A stretch of DNA of 64,000 nt from Hoeflea_A sp965228785 (GTDB lineage Bacteria; Pseudomonadota; Alphaproteobacteria; Rhizobiales; Rhizobiaceae): assembly GCA_965228785.1 (NCBI GenBank), contig CBDDIF010000001.1, positions 1,178,001-1,242,000 on the forward strand, given 5' to 3'. A program made the translations under genes and the position numbers. Shown one piece after another: positions 1 to 7,877 of the stretch (the stretch's first letter is position 1; every line of letters begins with the position of its first letter). A model generated the notes under the pieces. The model was given only the letters and a program-made list of their open reading frames with translations. It was not told the DNA's origin and searched no databases.

Positions 1-402
1 AACATTCCAACCACGGCCTGTCACCTCGGGCATCCAGCGATCACCCGCGAACCGCCAGACGGATCCGACGAACTGGTCCCAGGCTCCCCATGCCAGTCCA
101 CCCGCAAAGATGATTGCGCAAACAAGACAAACCAATGCCACCGCTCGGCGACCGGGAGTTGGCAAGGCGTCGTAGAAGAAACCGATGCGAATGTGCGCAT
201 TGCGCGACATGGCAAGGGAACCGGCAAAAAGAAATGCGACCGCCGTGAAAACCTGGATCAGTTCGGGCGCCCATACCGTAGGCGCCCGAAAGAAATAGCG
301 CAGAACCACCTCCATCCATGAAAGCATCGCGACGGCAACGAGAAGCAGTTGAAGCAACTGGCCGATCGCTTCGCTCAGTCGATCTATGGCGGTGCTGGGC
401 AT
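1..402 (-). CDS. TRAP transporter small permease (DctQ), partial
   Basis: This frame runs leftward off the window edge and gives 134 codons without a stop. The translation is hydrophobic with at least three likely membrane segments (for example LLLVAVAMLSWMEVVL and the stretch after VWAPELIQVF) and contains the family-like pattern ELIQVFTAVAFLFAGS followed by NAHIRIGFF. DctQ proteins are the small membrane subunit that bridges the large permease DctM and the periplasmic binding protein in TRAP uptake of organic acids driven by an ion gradient. It begins 10 bases after the dctP stop codon, so the two are one operon, and dctM is expected just outside the window. The ATG at 402 is the likely start, although the ribosome binding site is poor. 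Confidence 0.85.
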   Translation of the reverse strand, partial: MPSTAIDRLSEAIGQLLQLLLVAVAMLSWMEVVLRYFFRAPTVWAPELIQVFTAVAFLFAGSLAMSRNAHIRIGFFYDALPTPGRRAVALVCLVCAIIFAGGLAWGAWDQFVGSVWRFAGDRWMPEVTGRGWNV

Positions 403-411
403 TTGGGAGGC

Positions 412-1425
412 TTATTGACCGTAGAGCTTTTCAATGAATGCGCGATGGCTGTCGACCATCACCTGCGCCATGGGGCTGCGGGTGGCCACATCTCCCCAAA
501 CATCGTTTGTCAGGGCTCGAAGACGTGCACGTTCCTCATCGGACCATTCGATCACCGTGGTTCCGCCGGCCAGGATACGCTCGCGGGCCGCAGCCTCGCC
601 ATTCTGAAACTCGCGATACAGTTCCGCAGAGAACTCCGCCCAGCTTTCCTCGACCAAGGACTGCTGCTCTGGCGTAAGCGCCTTCCACGCATCCTCGCTT
701 ATGGAAAACTCCATGATACCCATGGAATGACGAGCATCAATTGCGTAGTCAGCCACCTTGTAAAGTCCCGATTGCTCGTTCAGCGCGAACCAGGCCCAGT
801 CCGCCGCATCGACAACGCCGGTCTGCAGAGCGTTAAAGACTTCGCTGCCGGGCAGGACCACCACGCCGGCACCCATTGATGTCAACAGATCGGACACCGT
901 GCCCTGAACAGAGCGAATCCGCAAGCCGTCAAAATCGTCGATACCGTTCAAGGGTTTTGTAGAGGAGATCACTTCGGAAGGCGATACAAATACGCCGACC
1001 ATGCGTGCGCCGTGCATCGCGTAAAGATCGCGCATGAGCTCAAGTCCACCGCCCTCGGCAAACCAGCGAGACTGGTCGTCAGAGCTCGCGTAAGCGCCCA
1101 TCGTATCGCCGATGACCGCGAAGGCTGGATCCTTCGAGGCAAAATAACTTGCGCCGGTGAAATGTCCGTCCAGAACGCCGGATTGCATCGCCGAAAGCGT
1201 TTCAGTGGGCGCGACGACTGCCCCGACCGGCACGAAGTCAATCGATATCTCGCCGCCGCTGCGTTTGCTCAAGTCTGCCGCGAATTCGCGGAAACGGGTG
1301 TTGATGTCAAAGGAGTCGGGCAGAAACCCCTGAACCCGCCAACTGTGCTCCTGTGCATTTGCCGCGACTGGAGCCGCAACGGCAATCGCGGCAGCGGCGA
1401 CACCAAAAATAATGGATCTGATCAT
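412..1425 (-). CDS. TRAP transporter solute-binding protein (DctP family)
   Basis: A 337-residue periplasmic binding protein of a TRAP transporter. The start at 1425 is chosen because GGGAGG lies 7 bases upstream and the product then opens with a clear Sec signal peptide (MIRSIIFGVAAAAIAVAAPVA, cleavage near ANAQ). Residues after the signal match the DctP fold: the segment FDGLRIRSVQGT contains the arginine that in this family usually salt-bridges the substrate carboxylate, and NALQTGVVDAADWAW is a typical DctP motif. It is followed directly by dctQ. The substrate is probably the carboxylate that the downstream CoA ligase and beta-oxidation genes process, but nothing in the sequence fixes its identity. 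A composite operator lies about 80 bases upstream of the start. Confidence 0.9.
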   Translation of the reverse strand: MIRSIIFGVAAAAIAVAAPVAANAQEHSWRVQGFLPDSFDINTRFREFAADLSKRSGGEISIDFVPVGAVVAPTETLSAMQSGVLDGHFTGASYFASKDPAFAVIGDTMGAYASSDDQSRWFAEGGGLELMRDLYAMHGARMVGVFVSPSEVISSTKPLNGIDDFDGLRIRSVQGTVSDLLTSMGAGVVVLPGSEVFNALQTGVVDAADWAWFALNEQSGLYKVADYAIDARHSMGIMEFSISEDAWKALTPEQQSLVEESWAEFSAELYREFQNGEAAARERILAGGTTVIEWSDEERARLRALTNDVWGDVATRSPMAQVMVDSHRAFIEKLYGQ

Positions 1426-1506
1426 GAAAACCTCCCTTGATTCCAAGCCAGCCCCGGTATGGTCGAGACCGGCCGACGACATTTCGCCGTTTCTTCAAAC
1501 AACTTT

Positions 1507-1530
1507 ATTCTTAAGTCAGAATATTATTCT
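1507..1530 (-). promoter_or_regulatory. Composite IclR-type operator A, upstream of dctP
   Basis: Read toward dctP the site is AGAAT-N3-ATTCT-N6-AGAAT. All three half-sites are perfect: ATTCT 1507-1511, AGAAT 1518-1522, and the third half 1526-1530, numbered on the plus strand. It overlaps the last codons of the EthD-like gene and sits 82 bases upstream of dctP. The 17 bases around its distal palindrome (TCAGAATATTATTCTAT) are identical to those at the 3223 site. Confidence 0.6.
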
Positions 1531-2207
1531 ATGCAATGCCCTTCACCATCAATGATCGCTCGAACACGCGCTATCAGGTGTTCAGTGCCGCGGATCATTC
1601 CCGCTGTAGCTGCGGCACGTTCGCGGTACTCGGGAGACCTGCAATACCCATGCGCAGCCTTTGCGTCCGCAAACCAGAGCGCCTCGACAGCGTCGAAAAT
1701 GGAGCGGTGCCCACCTGCGTTTTCTGGCGCAATGGCAATGAGAAGTTCACGGGCACCTGCCTGTGAAACCGATGGAAGGCCAGCCAGCTTAGCCTCCAAT
1801 AATCCGGGATCAGCAACATGCGCGCTGCGCATGAAACGCATGAAGCGGACACCCGATGCCGTGTCGACAACACCGTCCAGAACCCTGCGTTTCCCGAAGA
1901 AGAGACCGCCCAGCGCCTTGTCGACAAACTCGCCCTCATCCGTTTTCACGGCTTCGGTGTAGAGCGGACTTGAAAATGCCGCGTCCATGGCCGCAAGATC
2001 ATCGAAGTCCAGATCGGAACAGGCGTCGAAGCCCGGCCAGGGCAGGGAAGTTTCTCCATGCTCGTCGACGACGGGATGATTCTGCCAGTAACGTCGCAAA
2101 CCGGGCAAGCTCAAGACGAGGTCGCCATGTGATCCGGCCCAGTGCTCCTGAAAGGTTCTGGTTTCAATTCCGGGCTTTCGCGGCGCGACACCGATACGCG
2201 TTATCAT
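1524..2207 (-). CDS. EthD-domain protein, tandem
   Basis: A 227-residue protein with two ferredoxin-like EthD-type halves. The first half (about 1-110) has the recognisable FQEHWAGSHGDLVLSLPGLRRYWQN pattern, split here by ordinary residues. The second half begins near VRFMRFMR. EthD is the small protein required for ethyl tert-butyl ether degradation in actinobacteria, and related proteins occur in many catabolic operons. Its biochemical role is unsettled: it may remove or isomerise a toxic intermediate. The start at 2207 is supported by AGGAGG 6 bases upstream. The gene is divergent from the hydrolase at 2328, with operator C between them. The association with a P450 11 kb away is suggestive of ether or branched-chain chemistry, but that is inference. 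Confidence 0.75.
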   Translation of the reverse strand: MITRIGVAPRKPGIETRTFQEHWAGSHGDLVLSLPGLRRYWQNHPVVDEHGETSLPWPGFDACSDLDFDDLAAMDAAFSSPLYTEAVKTDEGEFVDKALGGLFFGKRRVLDGVVDTASGVRFMRFMRSAHVADPGLLEAKLAGLPSVSQAGARELLIAIAPENAGGHRSIFDAVEALWFADAKAAHGYCRSPEYRERAAATAGMIRGTEHLIARVRAIIDGEGHCIE

Positions 2208-2229
2208 GGCTTGCCTCCTAATCCGGATA

Positions 2230-2264
2230 AATCTCTTGCCAGAATATATTTCTGTATATAGAAT
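2230..2264 (+). promoter_or_regulatory. Composite IclR-type operator C, divergent EthD/hydrolase promoter
   Basis: The order is AATCT-N6-AGAAT-N3-TTTCT-N6-AGAAT: half-sites at 2230-2234 (4 of 5), 2241-2245, 2249-2253 (4 of 5) and 2260-2264. Spacing is identical to the sites upstream of the P450, acyl-CoA dehydrogenase, ligase and dctP genes. It occupies the divergent gap and could control both genes. Confidence 0.6.
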
Positions 2265-2327
2265 CTGAAGCGGGTCAAGTGCATCACGATACGGAGATGC
2301 GGAACCGCCATCTGGGAGTGATGGTCA

Positions 2328-3212
2328 ATGTTTGAAGGATTTGCGCGCCGGCGCATAGATACCGGCGCAGTTTCAATCAATTGCGTTACAGGAGGATCGG
2401 GACCGGCCATCCTGTTGCTGCACGGCTATCCGCAAAATCTTTCCGAATGGGCCAAAGTGGCACCCATTCTTGCACAAAACTTTACAGTTGTCTGTGCGGA
2501 CCTGCGCGGTTACGGGGACAGCGACAAGCCCACTGCGCTTGAAGACTCAACCAACTATAGCTTCCGAACGATGGCCGCCGACCAGGTCCGCCTTATGGAA
2601 GCACTCGGATACGATCGCTTCCATGTCGCAGGCCACGACCGTGGCGCGCGCACCGCCCATCGCATGGCACTCGATTGGACGAACCGCGTTGCCTCGCTTG
2701 CAGTTCTCGACATCGTTCCAACCTATGACATGTACATGAGCGTCGACAAACGTCTCGCCCAAACCTATTGGCAATGGTACTTTCTTCCACAGCGCTCTCC
2801 GCTTCCGGAACGGCTGATCGGTGCCGACCCCGACTTCTTTTATGAAAGCTGTCTGGTCAGTGTCGGCGGCACAGGCGCGGGACTATCCGCTTTCGACGCG
2901 GATATGCTGGCCGAATATCGCCGCTGCTGGCGCCCGGCAGAGGCAATACACGCCTGGTGCTCGGATTACAGGGCCGGCGCTTCGATTGATCTCGAGCATG
3001 ACCAGGCAGATCGCGACAGACGCCTCGAAATGCCTGTTCTCGCCATGTGGGGAGCTGACGGGATTATGTGCACCTTGTTCGATATCCCCGCGCTTTGGTG
3101 CGACAGGGCGGAGGACCTGACCTGTGTTCCGGTGCCTGGAGGGCATTGGTTTCCGGAATTCAGCCCCAAAGAGACAGCCGACGCGCTGTTCGCGCATGTG
3201 ACCAGCGTCTGA
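2328..3212 (+). CDS. Alpha/beta hydrolase, fluoroacetate-dehalogenase-like
   Basis: A 294-residue alpha/beta hydrolase closest in motif pattern to haloacetate (fluoroacetate) dehalogenases. Visible features are HGYPQ (32-36, oxyanion region), DLRGYGDSDKP, the nucleophile elbow GHDRGAR with Asp104 and the carboxylate-binding Arg105 and Arg108, the acid Asp128 in LDIVPTY, and His273 in GGHW. In characterised fluoroacetate dehalogenases the halide pocket is His-Trp-Tyr. Here the equivalent segment reads YWQWYF (Gln149, Trp150) and DYRAG (Tyr214), so the histidine is replaced by glutamine. It may therefore be a hydrolase for another ester, epoxide or halo-acid rather than a true defluorinase. It stands alone between operators C and B and is probably in the same regulon as the flanking genes. 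Confidence 0.8.
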   Translation: MFEGFARRRIDTGAVSINCVTGGSGPAILLLHGYPQNLSEWAKVAPILAQNFTVVCADLRGYGDSDKPTALEDSTNYSFRTMAADQVRLMEALGYDRFHVAGHDRGARTAHRMALDWTNRVASLAVLDIVPTYDMYMSVDKRLAQTYWQWYFLPQRSPLPERLIGADPDFFYESCLVSVGGTGAGLSAFDADMLAEYRRCWRPAEAIHAWCSDYRAGASIDLEHDQADRDRRLEMPVLAMWGADGIMCTLFDIPALWCDRAEDLTCVPVPGGHWFPEFSPKETADALFAHVTSV

Positions 3213-3222
3213 GTCAATATTC

Positions 3223-3246
3223 AGAATATTATTCTATATGGAAAAT
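3223..3246 (+). promoter_or_regulatory. Composite IclR-type operator B, upstream of the CoA ligase operon
   Basis: The order is AGAAT (3223-3227)-N3-ATTCT (3231-3235)-N6-AAAAT (3242-3246, 4 of 5). It lies 72 bases upstream of the ligase ATG and has the same polarity toward its gene as operator A has toward dctP. Confidence 0.6.
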
Positions 3247-3318
3247 AATCCGTTGATCGCATCGTCGCCCCTGGTCTATGATCGGCGCTGCGAAAAGGGC
3301 TGCAACAACTGAAGCGTC

Positions 3319-5004
3319 ATGCTGAATTTTCCTCATTTCGTGCCGACGTTCCCGCGATCGGACTGGGTTTTGCCCAAAATCTTGCGCAGACAGCGGCAGG
3401 AACGGCCGGATGCGCCGTTCCTGTCATGGACGGACTCCGGCCCGAGTTGGTCCTTTGCCGAAACCGCGCAAATGGCTTTTCGGCTGGCAAATGGTTTCGC
3501 CGCCGCGGGGATCGGCAAGGGCGACCGCGTCGCACTTTTCTTGCCCAATTGCCCGGAATTTGTCTTTGCCTGGTTCGGTCTTCAGACCATCGGCGCGGTA
3601 GAGGTGGCGATCTCGAGCGACTACAAGGGCGACTTTCTGGTTCATCCGCTCACGCTCGCGGGCGTCACGATGGTTTTGACGACTTCGGATCTTGCGCCGC
3701 GTATCGCCGAAATCGAAGACGCTATCTCGAATGTCAAGGACATTGTTCTTCTGGGTGAGGCCGGTGCGCAGCAATTCAAGCGTCTGCGGACGCAGTCCTA
3801 TGCCGATCTTCTGTCGGAAGACACCAGCGATCCGGGAGTGGAGATATCGCCTTTCGATCCCGCGGCAATTCTGTTTACGTCAGGAACGACCGGCCCCTCC
3901 AAGGCTGTGCTCATGCCCCATTCCCAGTTTTACTTCTTCGCGGAAGAAGACGTACAACTGACCCGGTTGAAGCCGGATGATGTCTACGCCACCGGGTTCC
4001 CGCTGATCCACGGCAATGCACAGTTTCTGACAGTCTATCCGTGTCTGATCGCTGGGGCGCATTGTGTCCTGTACCCGCGGTTTTCGGCATCTCAGTTCAT
4101 ACCCCGGATGCGGCGTTCGGGGGCGACTGTGACGAACCTTCTGGGTGCAACCATGGCCTTCATTTGCGCCCAATCGCCCGATCCCGGTGACCGCAATCAT
4201 CGGGTTTCCCGGATCTACGCAGCGCCTTTGTCAAAGGATCTGGCGAGCGTCTTCTCCGAGCGTTTTGGTGTTACCGAATTCGTCGACGGATTCGGTCAGA
4301 CCGAGATCTCCAACATATTCATGACGCCGCCCGATGCCGTGCGACCGCCAGGTGCTTGCGGCGCGCTTGTCGACCAATGGTTCGAGGTGCGACTTGTCGA
4401 CCCTGAAACGGGGGAAGATGTGCCCGACGGGGAAACCGGCGAACTGCTGGTTCGAAACAAGGCTCCTGGTATCATGTCTGATGGTTATGTCGGCATGCCG
4501 GAAAAGACCGTCGAGGCCTGGCGACACCTGTGGTTCCATACCGGAGATGCGATGCGGCGCGACGATGAAGGCTGGTACTACTTTGTCGATCGCGTGAAAG
4601 ACGCACTTCGCCGGCGCGGCGAGAACATTTCCTCCTTCGAGGTCGAGGCTGTTGTTCGCTCGCATGCGGCGGTCGCCGATTGCGCCGTGATAGCCGCCAG
4701 GGCTGACGAGGAAGCCGGAGAAGACGAGGTCATGGCTCTGGTTGTTCCCGGCGACGGTCAAACGGTTGATTTTGCCGACCTGGTGCAATGGTGTGATGCC
4801 CGCATGCCGCATTTTATGGTGCCGCGTTTCTTTGAAGTGATGGAGGCATTGCCGCGGACGCCATCCGAGAAGGTCAAGAAAAAGGAATTGCGGGCCCGTG
4901 GCGTCACCGACGCAACCTGGGATCGAACAGCAGCAGCTGTCCGCCTTGAGTCCGAACGGAATCGCTCCGGACGGCGCCCCGGCACCGAAGGGTCGGCGCC
5001 ATGA
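3319..5004 (+). CDS. AMP-forming acyl-CoA synthetase, CaiC-like
   Basis: A 561-residue ANL-superfamily ligase that should activate a carboxylic acid to its acyl-CoA with ATP. The P-loop FTSGTTGPSK is at 186-195, the aromatic/His motif is in FPLIHGNAQ, the GQTE motif is in FGFGQTEIS-type context, the hinge is DRVKDALRRRGENIS, and the C-terminal catalytic lysine region is EKVKKKEL near 517-525. The hinge and P-loop resemble crotonobetaine/carnitine-CoA ligases. The start ATG at 3319 has only a weak ribosome binding site. Its stop overlaps the next start (ATGA), so it is the first gene of a seven-gene operon reaching 10922. It is the probable entry enzyme for the compound brought in by the TRAP system, which is inferred from position. 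Confidence 0.9.
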   Translation: MLNFPHFVPTFPRSDWVLPKILRRQRQERPDAPFLSWTDSGPSWSFAETAQMAFRLANGFAAAGIGKGDRVALFLPNCPEFVFAWFGLQTIGAVEVAISSDYKGDFLVHPLTLAGVTMVLTTSDLAPRIAEIEDAISNVKDIVLLGEAGAQQFKRLRTQSYADLLSEDTSDPGVEISPFDPAAILFTSGTTGPSKAVLMPHSQFYFFAEEDVQLTRLKPDDVYATGFPLIHGNAQFLTVYPCLIAGAHCVLYPRFSASQFIPRMRRSGATVTNLLGATMAFICAQSPDPGDRNHRVSRIYAAPLSKDLASVFSERFGVTEFVDGFGQTEISNIFMTPPDAVRPPGACGALVDQWFEVRLVDPETGEDVPDGETGELLVRNKAPGIMSDGYVGMPEKTVEAWRHLWFHTGDAMRRDDEGWYYFVDRVKDALRRRGENISSFEVEAVVRSHAAVADCAVIAARADEEAGEDEVMALVVPGDGQTVDFADLVQWCDARMPHFMVPRFFEVMEALPRTPSEKVKKKELRARGVTDATWDRTAAAVRLESERNRSGRRPGTEGSAP

Positions 5005-5786
5005 ACGCCGCCGCTATCCTTTCCTCATCCAACAACGGCGTGCTTACGCTCACCCTGAACCGACCGGAGCAAATCAACGCGGTCAATGACGAGATCCGCA
5101 AGGGACTTCCTGAAGCGGTCGAGGAGGGCGACAGGGACCCCTCGGTGCGCGTGATCGTGTTGGCTGGCGCGGGGCCGCGCGGCTTTTGCGTCGGCGCGGA
5201 CATAACCGAAGGGCGCGATCCGGAGACTCCGGTCGCCACCAGGGAGCGGATGCAGGTCAATCCATGGATCGAGCGCGTCGCGGCGACGCGCAAGCCGGTG
5301 GTGGCTGCTCTGCACGGTTATTGCCTGGGGGCTGGTCTGGAACTTGCCATGACAGCCGATATTCGCGTTGCTGCCCACGATACGAAACTCGGTCTGCCGG
5401 AGACCGGCCTTGGTCTGATTCCCGGCGGCGGCGGCACGCAACGCCTGCCCAGACTTATCGGCCGCGGTGCGGCGTTAGATATGATTCTCTGCGGCGACAG
5501 AATCGATGCAGAGACAGCATTTCGGCTGGGTTTGGTAACCCGGCTGGTTCTTCAGAATGAGGCGCTGTGCGATGTGGTACGCAAACTCGCCGACCACCTG
5601 GCAGCGCGACCCCCGGCTGCGCTACGCAACGCGAAAGAAGCCGTCCGCGCGGCGGACACCATGCCCCTCAACCAGGGCCTTGCCTTCGAAACCGGATTGT
5701 TCTCGCTCCTCCTCGATACCGAAGACCGGCAAGAGGCCGCGGCAGCGTTTCGTGAAAAACGGGCACCGAGGTTTACAGGACGTTAG
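5001..5786 (+). CDS. Enoyl-CoA hydratase/isomerase (crotonase family)
   Basis: A 261-residue crotonase-fold protein that hydrates a 2,3-unsaturated acyl-CoA. The oxyanion-hole segment is FCVGADI (62-68) with a second contribution near Gly110, and both glutamates of the classical hydratase pair can be placed: Glu114 in GLELAM and Glu134 in LPETGLGLIPGGGGTQRL. With both glutamates present, true hydratase activity is likely rather than simple isomerase or dehalogenase activity. It overlaps the ligase by 4 bases and is followed 8 bases later by the hydroxyacyl-CoA dehydrogenase, so the three enzymes are translated together and act in sequence. Confidence 0.9.
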   Translation: MNAAAILSSSNNGVLTLTLNRPEQINAVNDEIRKGLPEAVEEGDRDPSVRVIVLAGAGPRGFCVGADITEGRDPETPVATRERMQVNPWIERVAATRKPVVAALHGYCLGAGLELAMTADIRVAAHDTKLGLPETGLGLIPGGGGTQRLPRLIGRGAALDMILCGDRIDAETAFRLGLVTRLVLQNEALCDVVRKLADHLAARPPAALRNAKEAVRAADTMPLNQGLAFETGLFSLLLDTEDRQEAAAAFREKRAPRFTGR

Positions 5787-5794
5787 GATTCGTC

Positions 5795-6697
5795 ATGAGC
5801 GAAATCGAAAGTCGGAACAGGATGGCCGTCATTGGCGCGGGGCTTATGGGGCGGGGCATCGCCCACGCGTTCCTCGTTTCCGGCTATGCAGTGGCATTGG
5901 TGGACGTTGATGAGACTGCGCTGCAAACGGGCGTCAACGCGATCAATGAGATAATTGACGCGGGCGTGGCGCGTGGCAAGCTCACTCCCGAAGACGCGGA
6001 GACGGCGCGCGCCCGTCTTTCGACCGGCCTTGAACTGGACGAAGCCGCATCTGGGGTTGAGCTTCTGGTCGAAAGCGCAACCGAACGGCTCGATCTGAAA
6101 CTCAACATTCTCGCCGAAGCTGCCACCAAATTGCCTGAGCATGCATTGATCGCAACGAACACTTCGGCGCTTTCCGTTACGGAACTGGCGGCAGCCACAT
6201 CACGGCCTCAACGTGTTCTTGGCATGCATTTCTTCAATCCGGTTCACAAGATGAAGCTGGTTGAACTGATCCGCGGGCTGGAAACGGAGCCTGAAGCCGT
6301 CACCGAAGCACAGGCGCATGTAACGAGAATCGGCAAGACATTCATAACGGTCAACGAAGCCCCCGGATTCACCACAAGCCGCATGTCGGCGCTCATGGGC
6401 AATGAGGCCATGCGCATGCTGGCGGAGGGTATTGCCAGTGCCGAAGATATCGATACCGCCATGCGCATGGCATTCAACCATCCCATGGGACCACTTGAAC
6501 TGGGCGATTTGACCGGCTGGGACACGCGTTTGAGCGTCCTGCGCTATCTGGAAAATACGCTTGGCGACAGATTTCGGCCGGTGCCCCTGATCGAAAAGCT
6601 GGTTGCCGCGGGTCGTCATGGCCGCAAGTCCGGTCGAGGGGTTTACGCGTATGCTGACGGGCAACGGGTGCCCGGCTCGGGAGTCAAACAGCGATGA
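5795..6697 (+). CDS. 3-hydroxyacyl-CoA dehydrogenase
   Basis: A 300-residue NAD-dependent dehydrogenase. The N-terminal Rossmann motif is GAGLMGRGIA (14-23), followed by Asp40-region VDVDE, the segment NTSALSVTELA, and the catalytic His145 and Glu157 in MHFFNPVHKMKLVELI. The usual PGFxxNR signature reads PGFTTSR, a variant also known in other 3-hydroxybutyryl-CoA dehydrogenase-like proteins, so it does not imply loss of activity. The C-terminal domain keeps HPMGPLELGDLTG. It oxidises the product of the preceding hydratase, and its stop overlaps the thiolase start by 4 bases. Length is normal for the single-domain short form. Confidence 0.9.
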   Translation: MSEIESRNRMAVIGAGLMGRGIAHAFLVSGYAVALVDVDETALQTGVNAINEIIDAGVARGKLTPEDAETARARLSTGLELDEAASGVELLVESATERLDLKLNILAEAATKLPEHALIATNTSALSVTELAAATSRPQRVLGMHFFNPVHKMKLVELIRGLETEPEAVTEAQAHVTRIGKTFITVNEAPGFTTSRMSALMGNEAMRMLAEGIASAEDIDTAMRMAFNHPMGPLELGDLTGWDTRLSVLRYLENTLGDRFRPVPLIEKLVAAGRHGRKSGRGVYAYADGQRVPGSGVKQR

Positions 6698-7872
6698 GCG
6701 CGCGCGAGGTCGTCATCGTCGCGTGCGCACGCACACCTGTGGGTCGCTTTCGCGGTGGGCTAGCCGGTATCCGCGCTGATCACCTGGGCGCGCATGTCAT
6801 GAATGCTCTGCTGGAGCGCGTGGGAATCGACCCTGAAGAGGTCGATGATGTGGTCATGGGGTGTGTAACGCAGGTGGGCGAACAGTGCGGAAATGTTGCG
6901 CGAACAGCACTTCTGTCCGCGGGCTGGTCTGAGACGATCCCCGGCTTGACGGTCGACCGCAAATGCGGCTCGGGCGAAGCTGCCGTCCATCTGGCGGCCG
7001 GAATGATTGCCAGCGGTATGGCGGACATCATTGTCGCCGGCGGCATGGAAAGCATGAGCCGTGTCCCGATGGGAGGCAATCGCGATGTTCATGGGGAGCC
7101 GTTTGGGCATCTGGTGACGTCGCGGTTCGAACTCACCAGCCAGGGAGAGGCTGCCGAACGGATTGCGGAGAAGTGGAAATTTTCGCGCGAAACCCTTGAT
7201 GCGTTTTCTCTGGAAAGTCATCGCCGAGCGGCCGCGGCACAGGATGCCGGGATATTTGATGCCGAGATCGTGCCGGTGGACGTCGATGCGCTGGCAGAAC
7301 ACAATCTTGTGCCGTGCGACACGATAGTATCAGCCGATGAGACCATTCGGCGGGACACCAGCCCGCAAAAGATGGCATCGCTAAAGACAAGCTTTCGCGA
7401 AAACGGCCGCATAACGGCGGGAAATTCATCACAAATTTCCGATGGTGCCGCGGCTCTTCTGCTGATGTCCCTTGAACGTGCGCAAGATCTTGGGCTTGAT
7501 CCAATGGCGAGGATCCGTGCAACGGCCGTCGTGGGCTCGGACCCCTCTCTCATGCTGACCGGTCCTCTCTTTGCGACAGAAGCGGTTCTCGAAGAAGCGG
7601 GCCTGTCGATCAACGATATCGATCTGTTCGAAGTCAATGAAGCTTTCGCGCCCGTCCCGCTGATGTGGCTGGCAGAGACGGGCGCTGATCACGAACGGCT
7701 CAACACCAATGGCGGCGCGATCGCGCTCGGTCATCCGCTTGGGGCCTCCGGTGCCCGCATCATGACCTCGCTGGTGCACGAGATGAGCCGTCGCAACGTA
7801 TCTTTTGGACTTCAGTCGATTTGCTGTGCGGGTGGCCTCGGCACTGCGACGATATTGCAACGGGTAGAGTAA
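6694..7872 (+). CDS. Acetyl-CoA acetyltransferase (thiolase)
   Basis: A 392-residue thiolase expected to cleave a 3-oxoacyl-CoA with CoA. The nucleophilic cysteine is Cys91 in RKCGSGEAAVH, the NEAFA motif is present, the catalytic His is in GGAIALGHPLGASGAR, and the second catalytic Cys is in CCAGGLGTA close to the C-terminus. All residues of a working degradative thiolase are visible, in contrast with the thiolase-like proteins at 11322 and 33556, which lack the first cysteine. It completes a ligase-hydratase-dehydrogenase-thiolase beta-oxidation set. The next gene starts 5 bases after its stop. Confidence 0.92.
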   Translation: MSAREVVIVACARTPVGRFRGGLAGIRADHLGAHVMNALLERVGIDPEEVDDVVMGCVTQVGEQCGNVARTALLSAGWSETIPGLTVDRKCGSGEAAVHLAAGMIASGMADIIVAGGMESMSRVPMGGNRDVHGEPFGHLVTSRFELTSQGEAAERIAEKWKFSRETLDAFSLESHRRAAAAQDAGIFDAEIVPVDVDALAEHNLVPCDTIVSADETIRRDTSPQKMASLKTSFRENGRITAGNSSQISDGAAALLLMSLERAQDLGLDPMARIRATAVVGSDPSLMLTGPLFATEAVLEEAGLSINDIDLFEVNEAFAPVPLMWLAETGADHERLNTNGGAIALGHPLGASGARIMTSLVHEMSRRNVSFGLQSICCAGGLGTATILQRVE

Positions 7873-7877
7873 CGACG

